Source: Roseateles_E cavernae (GTDB lineage: Bacteria; Pseudomonadota; Gammaproteobacteria; Burkholderiales; Burkholderiaceae_C). Taken from it: a DNA stretch of 64,000 nucleotides. This document shows, piece after piece, positions 8,644 to 16,409 of this stretch (positions are counted from its first letter, which is position 1; every line of letters begins with the position of its first letter). The position numbers and the translations under genes are program-made. The notes below the pieces were generated by a model, which was not told the DNA's origin, did not search any database, and saw nothing but the letters and a program-made list of their open reading frames with translations. The stretch covers positions 19,992 to 83,991 of the forward strand of contig NZ_JBDPLH010000013.1 of the NCBI RefSeq assembly GCF_040187885.1, in the 5' to 3' direction.

Positions 8644-8930
8644 TGCGCCACTCCGATCTGCAGGCAGAGATTGATCTTGACCACCGTCACCACCAGCCAC
8701 AGGCTCAGCACCAGCAGGAAGGCGGCCAGCGGGATGTGGCGGTCCAGCACGACGCGCGGGCTGATCGCCCGAGTCAGCCTCACAAAGGGCTGGGTCAGCA
8801 CCTGCAGCAGGCGGTAGAAGAAATTGCCCTCGCGTTTCTGGCCGGCCAGCAGGCCTAGCAGCCATTGACCGGCCATGGCCAGTAAGGCGATCTCGGCGAT
8901 CAGCTTTAAGGATGATGTCAGCAAAAGCAT
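8634..8930 (-). CDS. Small YggT-like inner-membrane protein
   Basis: A 98-residue protein with two hydrophobic segments (roughly 5-30 and 70-95) around a basic loop containing QPFVRLTRAISPRVV and then DRHIPLAAFLLVLSLWLVV. This P-F-x-R-x-x-R layout followed by D...PL before the second helix resembles YggT-family proteins, which are thought to help envelope maintenance or osmotic balance. The assignment is moderate. The ATG at 8930 is the first plausible start; the frame further upstream has low-complexity non-protein character. It is translationally coupled to the TPR gene and divergent from prfB across 212 bp. Confidence 0.7.
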   Translation of the reverse strand: MLLLTSSLKLIAEIALLAMAGQWLLGLLAGQKREGNFFYRLLQVLTQPFVRLTRAISPRVVLDRHIPLAAFLLVLSLWLVVTVVKINLCLQIGVAQCQ

Positions 8931-9142
8931 GTGGGGTCTCGCGTGCGCTGACCGCACTGTGCGACCGCAGCGCTTACAGATTTCTGACAAACACGCCCCA
9001 CCCTGGGGCGGCCCCACTATCGATAACCCTTGAACCCGCCACACCGGGCCCCGCACACCGGGAAATCCCGCCCGGGTCGTCCATGTAAAAATAGCGCGCT
9101 TGCGAGCGCTCCCGCGCCGGCAACCCAAAAACACGGAATCCC

Positions 9143-10247
9143 ATGGACATCGAACGTATCAACACCATCGGCAGCAGCCTGGCCGACCTGACAGCGCGTA
9201 CTGACGCGCTAAGGGGGTATCTTTGACTACGACCGCAAAGCACTGCGGCTGAACGAGGTCAACGCCGCGCTGGAGAACCCCAGTGTCTGGAACGAGCCCA
9301 AGCGCGCCCAGGAGCTGGGCAAGGAAAAGCGCACGCTGGAGAACGTGGTCCAGACCATCGACCATCTGAGCAGCAATCTGGCCGACAACCTCGAGCTCTA
9401 CGAGATGAGCAAGGCCGAGGACGACTTCGCCGGCCTCGAAGGCATCGAGGCCGATGCGGCCAAGTTGGCCGAAATCGTCGAGCAGCTGGAATTCCGCCGC
9501 ATGTTCAACAACCCGGCCGATCCGCTGAACTGCTTTGTCGACATCCAGGCCGGCGCCGGTGGCACCGAGGCCTGCGACTGGGCCGGCATGCTCTTGCGCC
9601 AGTACCTGAAGTATGCCGAGCGCAAGGGCTTCAAGACGACACTGGAAGACCAGACCGACGGCGATGTGGCCGGCATCAAGAGCGCCACCATCAAGGTCGA
9701 GGGCGAGTACGCCTTCGGCCTGCTGCGCACCGAGACCGGCGTGCACCGCCTGGTGCGCAAGAGCCCCTTCGACAGCTCGGGTGGCCGCCACACCAGCTTT
9801 GCCTCGCTGTTCGTCTATCCGGAAGTCGATGACTCGATCGAGATCGACATCAACCCGGCCGATGTGCGCACCGACACCTTCCGCGCCTCGGGCGCCGGCG
9901 GCCAGCACATCAACAAGACCGACTCGGCGGTGCGCCTGACCCATATCCCGACCGGCATCGTCGTGCAGTGTCAGGACGGCCGCAGCCAGCACAGCAACCG
10001 CGACGTGGCCTGGAAGCGCCTGCGCTCGCGCCTGTACGACCATGAGATGCGCAAGCGCATGGAAGAGCAGCAAAAGCTCGAGGACACCAAGACCGATGTG
10101 GGCTGGGGCCACCAGATCCGCAGCTATGTGCTGGACCAGAGCCGCATCAAGGATCTGCGCACCAACTACGAGACCTCGGCCACGCAGAAAGTGCTGGACG
10201 GCGATCTCGATGCCTTTATCTCGGCCAGCCTGAAGCAAGGCGTCTGA
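9143..10247 (+). CDS. prfB: Peptide chain release factor 2, with programmed +1 frameshift
   Basis: RF2 terminates translation at UGA and UAA. The gene is split in two frames: 27 codons from ATG 9143 run to CTT followed by an in-frame TGA at 9224-9226, and reading resumes one base on at GAC 9225. The classic signal is intact: the SD-like AGGGGG (9212-9217), then TAT CTT TGA C. The joined product (9143-9223 plus 9225-10247) has 367 residues, the usual length. The stop-recognition tripeptide SPF is at 207-209 and the GGQ peptidyl-hydrolysis motif at 252-254. RF2 shortage promotes the shift, so the gene autoregulates. pepN follows after a hairpin. Confidence 0.97.
9212..9227 (+). promoter_or_regulatory. 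prfB +1 programmed frameshift site
   Basis: AGGGGG acts as an internal Shine-Dalgarno three bases before CTT, followed by TGA and C. The peptidyl-tRNA slips from CUU to UUU so that GAC is read next. The sequence matches the canonical bacterial prfB signal. Confidence 0.95.
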
Positions 10248-10260
10248 GACCGACGAGACA

Positions 10261-10279
10261 CCCGGCGCCGTGCGCCGGG
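10261..10279 (+). other. Perfect hairpin between prfB and pepN
   Basis: CCCGGCGC, a CGT loop and GCGCCGGG make a perfect eight-pair stem 13 bp after the prfB stop. No T-run follows, so it is not a classical intrinsic terminator. It could slow polymerase or protect the prfB 3' end. Confidence 0.4.
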
Positions 10280-10307
10280 CCACACAACAACACTGAGAAC
10301 AAGCACC

Positions 10308-12947
10308 ATGCGTGAAGGCTCTGCCACCTTGATCCGCCGCGAAGACTATCTGGCGCCGACCTTCTGGATCCGCACGGTCGATCTGACCTTCGATCTCGAT
10401 CCGGCCAAGACCCTGGTCACCAGCAAGATGCAGCTGGAGCGCAACCATGCCGTGCCGCACGGCCCGCTGCGCCTGCATGGCGAGGAACTGAACCTGCTGC
10501 GCGTGCTGATCAATGGCGAGAGCGTGTCCTTCCGCCAGGAAGGCGGCGAGCTGATCATCGACAACGTGCCCGACGCCGACTTCGCGCTGGAGATCCGCAA
10601 CAGCTGCGCGCCGGACAAGAACACCACGCTCAGCGGCCTCTACACCTCGGGCGGTAGCTTCTTCACGCAATGCGAGGCCGAAGGCTTCCGCCGCATCACG
10701 TATTTCCTGGACCGCCCCGATGTGATGGCGGTCTACACGGTGCTGCTGCGCGCCGACAAGGCCAAGTACCCGGTACTGCTGTCCAACGGCAATCTTGTGG
10801 AGAGCGGCGACCTGGAAGGACCGGCCGGCAAGCACTTCGCCAAATGGCACGACCCCTTCCCGAAGCCCTCCTATCTGTTCGCCCTGGTGGCGGGCGATCT
10901 GGTGGCGCGCGAACAGCGCGTGCGCACCCGCGCCGGCAAGGACCATCTGCTGCAGGTCTATGTGCGCCGCGGCGATCTGGAGAAGACCGAGCATGCGATG
11001 AACTCGCTGATCGCGTCCATGGTCTGGGACGAGGCCCGCTTCAAGCTGCCGCTGGACCTGGAGCGCTTCATGGTGGTCGGCGTGTCCGACTTCAATATGG
11101 GCGCGATGGAGAACAAGGGCCTGAACATCTTCAACACCTCGGCCCTGCTGGCCAGCCCGGCCACCGCGACCGACGTGGACTTCGCCCGCATCGAATCGAT
11201 CGTCGCGCACGAGTATTTCCACAACTGGACCGGCAACCGCGTCACCTGCCGCGACTGGTTCCAGCTCTCGCTGAAGGAAGGCCTGACCGTGTTCCGCGAT
11301 CAGGAGTTCTCGATGGACATGGCCGCCACGCCCAGCGCGCGGGCGGTCTGCCGCATCCAGGATGTGCGCGGCCTGCGTGCGATGCAGTTCCCGGAGGACT
11401 CCGGCGCGATGGCCCATCCGGTGCGCCCCGACAGCTATGTGGAGATCAATAATTTCTACACCGCGACGGTCTACGAAAAGGGCTCCGAGGTCGTGCGCAT
11501 GTACCAGACCCTGGTCGGCCGGGCCGGCTTCGAGAAGGGCATGAGCCTGTACTTCGAGCGCCATGACGGCCAGGCCGTGACCTGCGACGATTTTGCGCAA
11601 GCCATCGCCGATGCCAACCCGGGCTCGGCCCTGAGCACCCGGCTGGACGCGTTCAAGCGCTGGTACAGCCAGGCCGGCACGCCGCGCGTGCAAGCCCGCG
11701 GCAGCTACGACGCTGCGGCGCGCAGCTACACGCTGACGCTGACCCAGAGCAACAAGGGCCAGCCCCCGCAGGTGATCCCGGTCGTCACCGGCCTGCTCGG
11801 CCGTGACGGTACCGCCCTGGCCGAGCAGTTGCTGGTGCTGGATGAGGCCGAGCAGCGCTTCACCTTCCAGGACATCGCCGTCGAGCCGGTGCCCTCGCTG
11901 CTGCGCGGCTTCTCGGCCCCGGTGCTGCTGGACGACGGTCTGAGCGACGCCGAACTGCTGGTGCTGCTGACCCATGACGCCGACGCCTTCAACCGCTGGG
12001 AGGCCGGCCAGCGCCTGGCGCTGAACCGCATCCTCGGTGCGGTGCGCAGCGGCCAGCCGCTGCAGCTGGACAGCGCCTTCATCGACGCGATGCGCGCGGT
12101 GCTGAACCACGCCGGGCTGGACGCCGCCTTCAAGGAGCTGGCCCTGACCCTGCCCGGCGAGGCCTATATCGCCGAGCAGCTCGAGGTGGTCGATCCGCAA
12201 GCCATCCATGCCGCCGTCGAGGCTGCGCAGGTCCAGCTCGCCGCCGCGTTGCGCGAGGACTGGATCGCGGCCTTCGAGGCCAACCAGATCAAGGGCGGCT
12301 ACACGCCCGACCCGGTGTCCTCGGGCAAGCGTGCGCTGGCCAATCTGGCGCTGGCCATGCTGGTGCTGGATGCGAAAGCACAGAGCCGACCCGATGCCGG
12401 CGTCTGGCTGGGCCGCGCCTACCAGCGCTTCAAGGACGCCGGCAATATGACCGACCGCCTGGGCGCGCTGGCCGCCCTGGTCAACGGCCATGCCGAGCTG
12501 GCCGAACCGGCGCTGGCCAAGTTCCACGCGCTGTTCAAGGACGATGCGCTGGTGATAGACAAATGGTTCGCGCTCCAGGCCCGCGCCGCCGAGCACGGCG
12601 GCCGTACCTTCGCCAAGGTGCGCCAGCTGCTGCAGCACCCCGACTTCAGCCTGAAGAACCCCAACCGTGCACGCAGCCTGATCTTCTCGCTGTGCCTGTT
12701 CAACCCGGCGGCCTTCCACCGGGCCGACGCGGCCGGCTATGTGTTCTGGGCCGAGCAGGTGCTGGCGCTCGATGCGATCAACCCGCAGGTCGCCAGCCGC
12801 CTGGCGCGCGGCATGGACCGCTGGACCGCGCTGGCCGAGCCCTACCGCAGCGCCGCCCGCGAGGCCATCGCCCGCGTCGCGGCCAAACCCGATCTGTCCA
12901 ACGATGTGCGCGAGATCGTCGAGCGCGCACTGGCCTCCGGTTCCTGA
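10308..12947 (+). CDS. pepN: Aminopeptidase N (M1 family zinc metallopeptidase)
   Basis: A cytoplasmic M1 aminopeptidase of 879 residues, near the usual 870-880. It removes N-terminal amino acids from peptides in the last steps of protein turnover. The substrate-anchoring GAMEN motif is at 265-269. The zinc site HEYFH is at 301-305, with the third ligand Glu 324 in LKEGLTVFRDQEF, the normal HExxH-x18-E spacing. The N-terminal beta domain and the long helical C-terminal domain of the E. coli type are both present. It starts at ATG 10308, 60 bp after prfB, and fbp follows after 22 bp. No odd residues were noticed. Confidence 0.97.
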   Translation: MREGSATLIRREDYLAPTFWIRTVDLTFDLDPAKTLVTSKMQLERNHAVPHGPLRLHGEELNLLRVLINGESVSFRQEGGELIIDNVPDADFALEIRNSCAPDKNTTLSGLYTSGGSFFTQCEAEGFRRITYFLDRPDVMAVYTVLLRADKAKYPVLLSNGNLVESGDLEGPAGKHFAKWHDPFPKPSYLFALVAGDLVAREQRVRTRAGKDHLLQVYVRRGDLEKTEHAMNSLIASMVWDEARFKLPLDLERFMVVGVSDFNMGAMENKGLNIFNTSALLASPATATDVDFARIESIVAHEYFHNWTGNRVTCRDWFQLSLKEGLTVFRDQEFSMDMAATPSARAVCRIQDVRGLRAMQFPEDSGAMAHPVRPDSYVEINNFYTATVYEKGSEVVRMYQTLVGRAGFEKGMSLYFERHDGQAVTCDDFAQAIADANPGSALSTRLDAFKRWYSQAGTPRVQARGSYDAAARSYTLTLTQSNKGQPPQVIPVVTGLLGRDGTALAEQLLVLDEAEQRFTFQDIAVEPVPSLLRGFSAPVLLDDGLSDAELLVLLTHDADAFNRWEAGQRLALNRILGAVRSGQPLQLDSAFIDAMRAVLNHAGLDAAFKELALTLPGEAYIAEQLEVVDPQAIHAAVEAAQVQLAAALREDWIAAFEANQIKGGYTPDPVSSGKRALANLALAMLVLDAKAQSRPDAGVWLGRAYQRFKDAGNMTDRLGALAALVNGHAELAEPALAKFHALFKDDALVIDKWFALQARAAEHGGRTFAKVRQLLQHPDFSLKNPNRARSLIFSLCLFNPAAFHRADAAGYVFWAEQVLALDAINPQVASRLARGMDRWTALAEPYRSAAREAIARVAAKPDLSNDVREIVERALASGS

Positions 12948-12969
12948 AGACTCGCAAAGGATTGACCCC

Positions 12970-13983
12970 ATGACCCGTCGCATCAGCCTGACCCAGTACC
13001 TGATCGAACAACAGCGCCAGCACGGCCACATCCCGCAGGAGCTGCGCCTGCTGATCGAAGTGGTGGCGCGCGCCTGCAAGCGCATCGCCATCAGCGTCAA
13101 CAAGGGTGCGCTCGGCGATGTGCTGGGCACGGCCGGCTCGGAAAACGTGCAGGGCGAGGTGCAGAAGAAGCTCGACATCATCGCCAACGAGGTGCTGATC
13201 GAGGCCAATGAATGGGGCGGCCATCTGGCGGCCATGGCCAGCGAGGAAATGGAAGGCATCTACGTCGTGCCCAACCGCTTCCCGCAGGGCGAGTACCTCT
13301 TGATGTTCGACCCGCTGGACGGCTCGTCCAATATCGACGTCAATGTCTCGATCGGCACGATCTTCTCGGTGCTGACCAAGCCCGAGGGCGGCAAGGGTGT
13401 CAGCGAGGAAGACTTCCTGCAGCCCGGCACGGCCCAGGTCGCCGCCGGCTACTGCGTCTACGGCCCGCAGACCACGCTGGTGCTGACGGTGGGCGACGGC
13501 GTCGCGATGTTCACCTTGGACCGCGAGCAGGGCTCCTGGGTGCTGACCGCCGACGACATCAAGATCCCCGAGGACACCAAGGAGTTCGCGATCAATATGT
13601 CGAATATGCGCCACTGGGATGCCCCGGTGACCCGCTATATCGACGAATGCCTGGCCGGCACCACCGGCCCGCGCGCCAAGGACTTCAATATGCGCTGGAT
13701 CGCCTCGATGGTGGCCGATGTGCATCGCATCCTGACCCGCGGCGGCGTCTTCCTCTACCCCTGGGACAAGCGCGAGCCCGGCAAGGCCGGCAAGCTGCGC
13801 CTGATGTACGAGGCCAATCCGATGGCCTTTCTGGTCGAGCAGGCCGGCGGCGCGGCCACCAATGCGCGCCAGCGCATCATGGAGCTGCAGCCGGGCAAGC
13901 TGCATGAGCGGGTGGCCGTGGTGTTGGGCTCGAAGAACGAAGTCGAGCGCATCACCGCCTACCATCTTGATTCGACAAAATAG
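12970..13983 (+). CDS. fbp: Class I fructose-1,6-bisphosphatase
   Basis: Hydrolyses fructose 1,6-bisphosphate to fructose 6-phosphate in gluconeogenesis. The 337-residue product has the class I start (TRRISLTQYLIEQQRQ), the metal-binding FDPLDGSSNIDVN segment and the C-terminal GGVFLYPWDKREPGKAGKLR and ANPMAFLVEQAGG motifs. ATG 12970 is 22 bp after pepN, so the genes may be co-transcribed. The frame stays open upstream inside pepN, but homology begins at this ATG. The 3' end of the gene carries the likely promoter of the following tRNA-Thr gene. Confidence 0.97.
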   Translation: MTRRISLTQYLIEQQRQHGHIPQELRLLIEVVARACKRIAISVNKGALGDVLGTAGSENVQGEVQKKLDIIANEVLIEANEWGGHLAAMASEEMEGIYVVPNRFPQGEYLLMFDPLDGSSNIDVNVSIGTIFSVLTKPEGGKGVSEEDFLQPGTAQVAAGYCVYGPQTTLVLTVGDGVAMFTLDREQGSWVLTADDIKIPEDTKEFAINMSNMRHWDAPVTRYIDECLAGTTGPRAKDFNMRWIASMVADVHRILTRGGVFLYPWDKREPGKAGKLRLMYEANPMAFLVEQAGGAATNARQRIMELQPGKLHERVAVVLGSKNEVERITAYHLDSTK

Positions 13984-13996
13984 TTCCTGCTAGAAT
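13967..13996 (+). promoter_or_regulatory. Probable sigma-70 promoter of tRNA-Thr, within the end of fbp
   Basis: TTGATT (13967-13972) and TAGAAT (13991-13996) are 18 bp apart. Transcription would start near 14003, a few bases before the mature tRNA at 14010. The -35 box lies in the last codons of fbp and the -10 box just after its stop. Confidence 0.65.
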
Positions 13997-14009
13997 CGCG
14001 GGCTTGATA

Positions 14010-14085
14010 GCCGGTGTAGCTCAGTCGGTAGAGCAGCTCATTCGTAATGAGAAGGTCGGGTGTTCGATTCATCTCTCCGGCACCA
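14010..14085 (+). tRNA. tRNA-Thr (anticodon CGT)
   Basis: A full 76-base cloverleaf including an encoded CCA. The anticodon loop is flanked by CTCAT and ATGAG and shows CGT, which reads ACG. The D-loop region (AGCTCAGTCGGTAGAGC) and TTCGATT loop are canonical. The acceptor stem pairs GCCGGTG with CTCCGGC, leaving one apparent U-U mismatch at the sixth pair. An intrinsic terminator follows at 14100. Confidence 0.95.
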
Positions 14086-14099
14086 AAAAAACGTAAGAA

Positions 14100-14128
14100 G
14101 CCACTCCCGAGAGGGGGTGGCTTTTTTG
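14100..14128 (+). terminator. Intrinsic terminator after tRNA-Thr
   Basis: GCCACTCCC, a GAGA loop and GGGGGTGGC form a nine-pair stem (one T-G wobble), followed by TTTTTT. It ends tRNA-Thr transcription 15 bp after the mature 3' end and lies 18 bp before the VanZ-like gene. Confidence 0.9.
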
Positions 14129-14145
14129 TTGATGGAGCTCTGATC

Positions 14146-14532
14146 TTGTCTCAAGCCTTGGCCGCCTGGCTGATTGCGCCGCAACACCGCCGGGCCTGGC
14201 AGCTCCTGCTGGCCGTGCTGCTGCTGGTGATCAGCTATCTGGCCTTGTCCTCCGCCCCGCCACCGACGCTGGACAGCGGCTGGGACAAGCTTAACCACCT
14301 GCTGGCCTTCGGTGCGCTGGGCTTTTGCGCCTTTGTGGGCGCCAGCACCATGCGCTCACGCTGGCTGTGGGGCCCGCTGGGGCTGCTGGGCTATGGCGTG
14401 CTGATCGAGCTGCTGCAATCGCAGCTGCCGCCGCGCTCGGCCGATTGGCGCGATGTGCTGGCCGATGCGCTGGGCATCGCCGCAGGCCTGGTCCTGGCCG
14501 CGCTGGCGCAAGCCCTGGCACGGCGCCGCTGA
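14146..14532 (+). CDS. VanZ-like family membrane protein
   Basis: A 128-residue inner-membrane protein with three to four hydrophobic helices. It shows the VanZ-like pattern: WDKLNHLLAFGALGF in one helix, then GYGVLIELLQSQLPPRSADW and DVLADALGIAAG in the last part. VanZ itself affects teicoplanin resistance; the role of the small proteobacterial homologues is not known. I choose TTG 14146 because GGAG lies eight bases upstream and the next suitable start would cut the first helix. The gene follows the tRNA-Thr terminator and converges on the gene at 14546. Confidence 0.8.
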   Translation: MSQALAAWLIAPQHRRAWQLLLAVLLLVISYLALSSAPPPTLDSGWDKLNHLLAFGALGFCAFVGASTMRSRWLWGPLGLLGYGVLIELLQSQLPPRSADWRDVLADALGIAAGLVLAALAQALARRR

Positions 14533-14545
14533 GCCGGGCCGACGC

Positions 14546-15451
14546 CTACTCGATGCGCGGCCCGCCGCGGGCGCGCTGCGCCAGAAAGCGCCGCAGCCCG
14601 GGCGCCTCACGGGCGAACTGCTCCTCGCTGAGCCAGCGCCGGTACAGCGGCAAGACCTGCTCAGGCCGCGCCGCCACCGCACGCAGCGCGCGGTCGATGT
14701 CCTTGATCACCCCCCTGCCCCAGTCGCTGCGATTGCAGGAGAAATAGCCGACCGGCGACTCGCCCAGCTCCTCGATCGGCAGGCTCACCAGCTCGGCCGG
14801 CTGGCCCAGCTGGTGATAGCCGACCACCATCGGGTATTCCAGCGTGAAGTCCATGCGGCCGGCGCTGAGCATGGTCAGCAGATTGCCGGCGCGTGGCGCC
14901 ACCATGGTCTGCACATTGCCATCGGGGGCCGGCCTCAGCCAGGGCGCCAGATCGGCGCCGTAGTGGCGCTGGCTCATCACCAGCCCGTGCAGCTCGGCGC
15001 GCGCCGAGAGTTCGCGCAGCGAGACGCTGCTGCGCCCTCGCGCGATCTCCTGCAGCCGCTCGCGTCGCAGCACCAGCTGCAGCTGGCCGGCCAGCAGGGC
15101 CGGCGTGAACAGGCGCTGCGCCAGCCGCTCGGGCGTGCGCATCGAGGTCGGCGAGCACAGCTGCAGGCCGGCCTTGCGCTCGACCTCGGCGCGCGGGCCG
15201 TTGAGCACGACGAAGCGATGCCGGTACTGCGGCAGCTGGCCCAGCACCAGACGCAGAAAACCGTCCATCAAGCCCTCGCCAAGCTGTTCGGCCGACGCCG
15301 GCGCCTGGCCGCCGGGCAGCAGATGAAACGGCGGCCAGTCGGACAGATTCCAGGTGATGGTGGGCTCGGCCGGCCCCACCGCCAGCACCGGCTCCGACAG
15401 CACGGCCAGGCACAGCAGGCCCAGGCGCAGCAGCCTCCTCGTTCTCCACAT
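14546..15451 (-). CDS. Periplasmic solute-binding-protein-like protein (TIGR02285-like)
   Basis: A 301-residue exported protein. The signal peptide ends near PVLA (about 24). The mature part has the periplasmic-binding fold type II pattern of amino-acid-binding-protein relatives, starting ITWNLSDWPPFHLLPGG. It looks like the TIGR02285 group of uncharacterised relatives found in many beta- and gammaproteobacteria, recalled from memory. No permease or ATPase gene is next to it, so it may serve as a sensor or orphan binding protein rather than part of a transporter. A GGGAG precedes the ATG at 15451. A LuxR-type regulator lies just upstream on the same strand. Confidence 0.75.
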   Translation of the reverse strand: MWRTRRLLRLGLLCLAVLSEPVLAVGPAEPTITWNLSDWPPFHLLPGGQAPASAEQLGEGLMDGFLRLVLGQLPQYRHRFVVLNGPRAEVERKAGLQLCSPTSMRTPERLAQRLFTPALLAGQLQLVLRRERLQEIARGRSSVSLRELSARAELHGLVMSQRHYGADLAPWLRPAPDGNVQTMVAPRAGNLLTMLSAGRMDFTLEYPMVVGYHQLGQPAELVSLPIEELGESPVGYFSCNRSDWGRGVIKDIDRALRAVAARPEQVLPLYRRWLSEEQFAREAPGLRRFLAQRARGGPRIE

Positions 15452-15542
15452 CGCACACTCCCTCGCAATGGCGGTCAGCGAGGCGTCGATGCGCCTCTGC
15501 TGGCGTGCAGTCTAGGCGAGCGAGACGCCGCCGATCGCCGCA

Positions 15543-16337
15543 TCAACGGGCTTCGACACCGCCATCCCAGGGTTTGAGCGCCAGCGCCACCGCATGGGCG
15601 CGGTTGCTGGCGCCGAGCTTGCGCAGGATGCGCTGCACATGGTTCTTGACGGTCAGCGCGCTGATGGCCAGGTTGCAGCCGATGTCATGGTTGCTCAGGC
15701 CCTGGCGCAAGCCTTCCAGCACCTCCTGCTCGCGCTGGGTCAGGCTCACACCCGCCTGCGGCCCCGCGGCCGGCTCCGGCATCTCGCACTGGACGCGCAG
15801 CCAGCTGCTGTGCAGATGCGGCATCAGCAGCTGCAGCAGCACCTGCTGATGTTCGCTATAGCCGCCGTCCTGGCGCGCCAGCACGAAGAAGCTTTCGATC
15901 TCGCTGGGGCGCTGCGGCCGCGACACGCCGTGCACCAGCAACTCCTCATAGCCAGCCTGGCGCAGCAGGCCGCAGACCGGCTCGCCGCTGTCCGGCGGCA
16001 ATTGCACACGCAGCGGCCGGCAGCCGCCGCGCAGCCACAGCGCCTGCAACTGGGCCGGCAAGGCGGCGCCACGCTCGCTCAGCAAGGTGGCCAGCGCGGC
16101 CGGCAGCGGCTTGCTGTTGAAGAGCTCGAAGCCGAGCTCGCGGTGGCTGCGCTGGTAGGCGCCGCACAGCAGCAGCTGATGCGGCAGCAACTGCTGCAGG
16201 CTGCCCTGGGTCCAGACAAAGAATTGCGCGCCATGGCGCAGGCTCAGTGCGGCCTCGGTCGTGCGCACCAGGGCCAACACCTGTGCCTGGTTCAGCAGAG
16301 TGGATCCGTAGAAATCGTCCGAGGGCTGGGCTGACAT
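15543..16337 (-). CDS. LuxR-family transcriptional regulator, EpsA-like
   Basis: A 264-residue regulator. The N-terminal 180 residues have the EpsA-type pattern (RHGAQFFVWTQGSLQQLLPH), a domain seen in regulators linked to exopolysaccharide and PEP-CTERM/exosortase loci in betaproteobacteria. The C-terminal LuxR helix-turn-helix reads LTQREQEVLEGLRQGLSNHD, then ALTVKNHVQRILRKLGASNR. There is no receiver-domain aspartate or autoinducer-binding motif that I recognise. No exopolysaccharide genes are in the window, so its targets lie elsewhere or are the adjacent binding-protein gene. The TRAP operon ends 72 bp upstream on the same strand. Confidence 0.75.
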   Translation of the reverse strand: MSAQPSDDFYGSTLLNQAQVLALVRTTEAALSLRHGAQFFVWTQGSLQQLLPHQLLLCGAYQRSHRELGFELFNSKPLPAALATLLSERGAALPAQLQALWLRGGCRPLRVQLPPDSGEPVCGLLRQAGYEELLVHGVSRPQRPSEIESFFVLARQDGGYSEHQQVLLQLLMPHLHSSWLRVQCEMPEPAAGPQAGVSLTQREQEVLEGLRQGLSNHDIGCNLAISALTVKNHVQRILRKLGASNRAHAVALALKPWDGGVEAR

Positions 16338-16409
16338 GGGTGGCCGGGCATGCTGCTAATTGCTCAGCTTAGGCGGCGCAGATGACGGCTTGTTGAAAAA
16401 CAGCGGCCG

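Noticed and set aside
10261..10279. Perfect hairpin after prfB considered as an intrinsic terminator
   Set aside because: No T-run follows on either strand, so it is listed only as a hairpin.
9159..13259. Very long open frame on the minus strand (over 1300 codons) across prfB, pepN and fbp
   Set aside because: It is antisense to three well-recognised genes and its translation is low-complexity, with no domain pattern. G+C-rich codon use keeps this frame free of stops.
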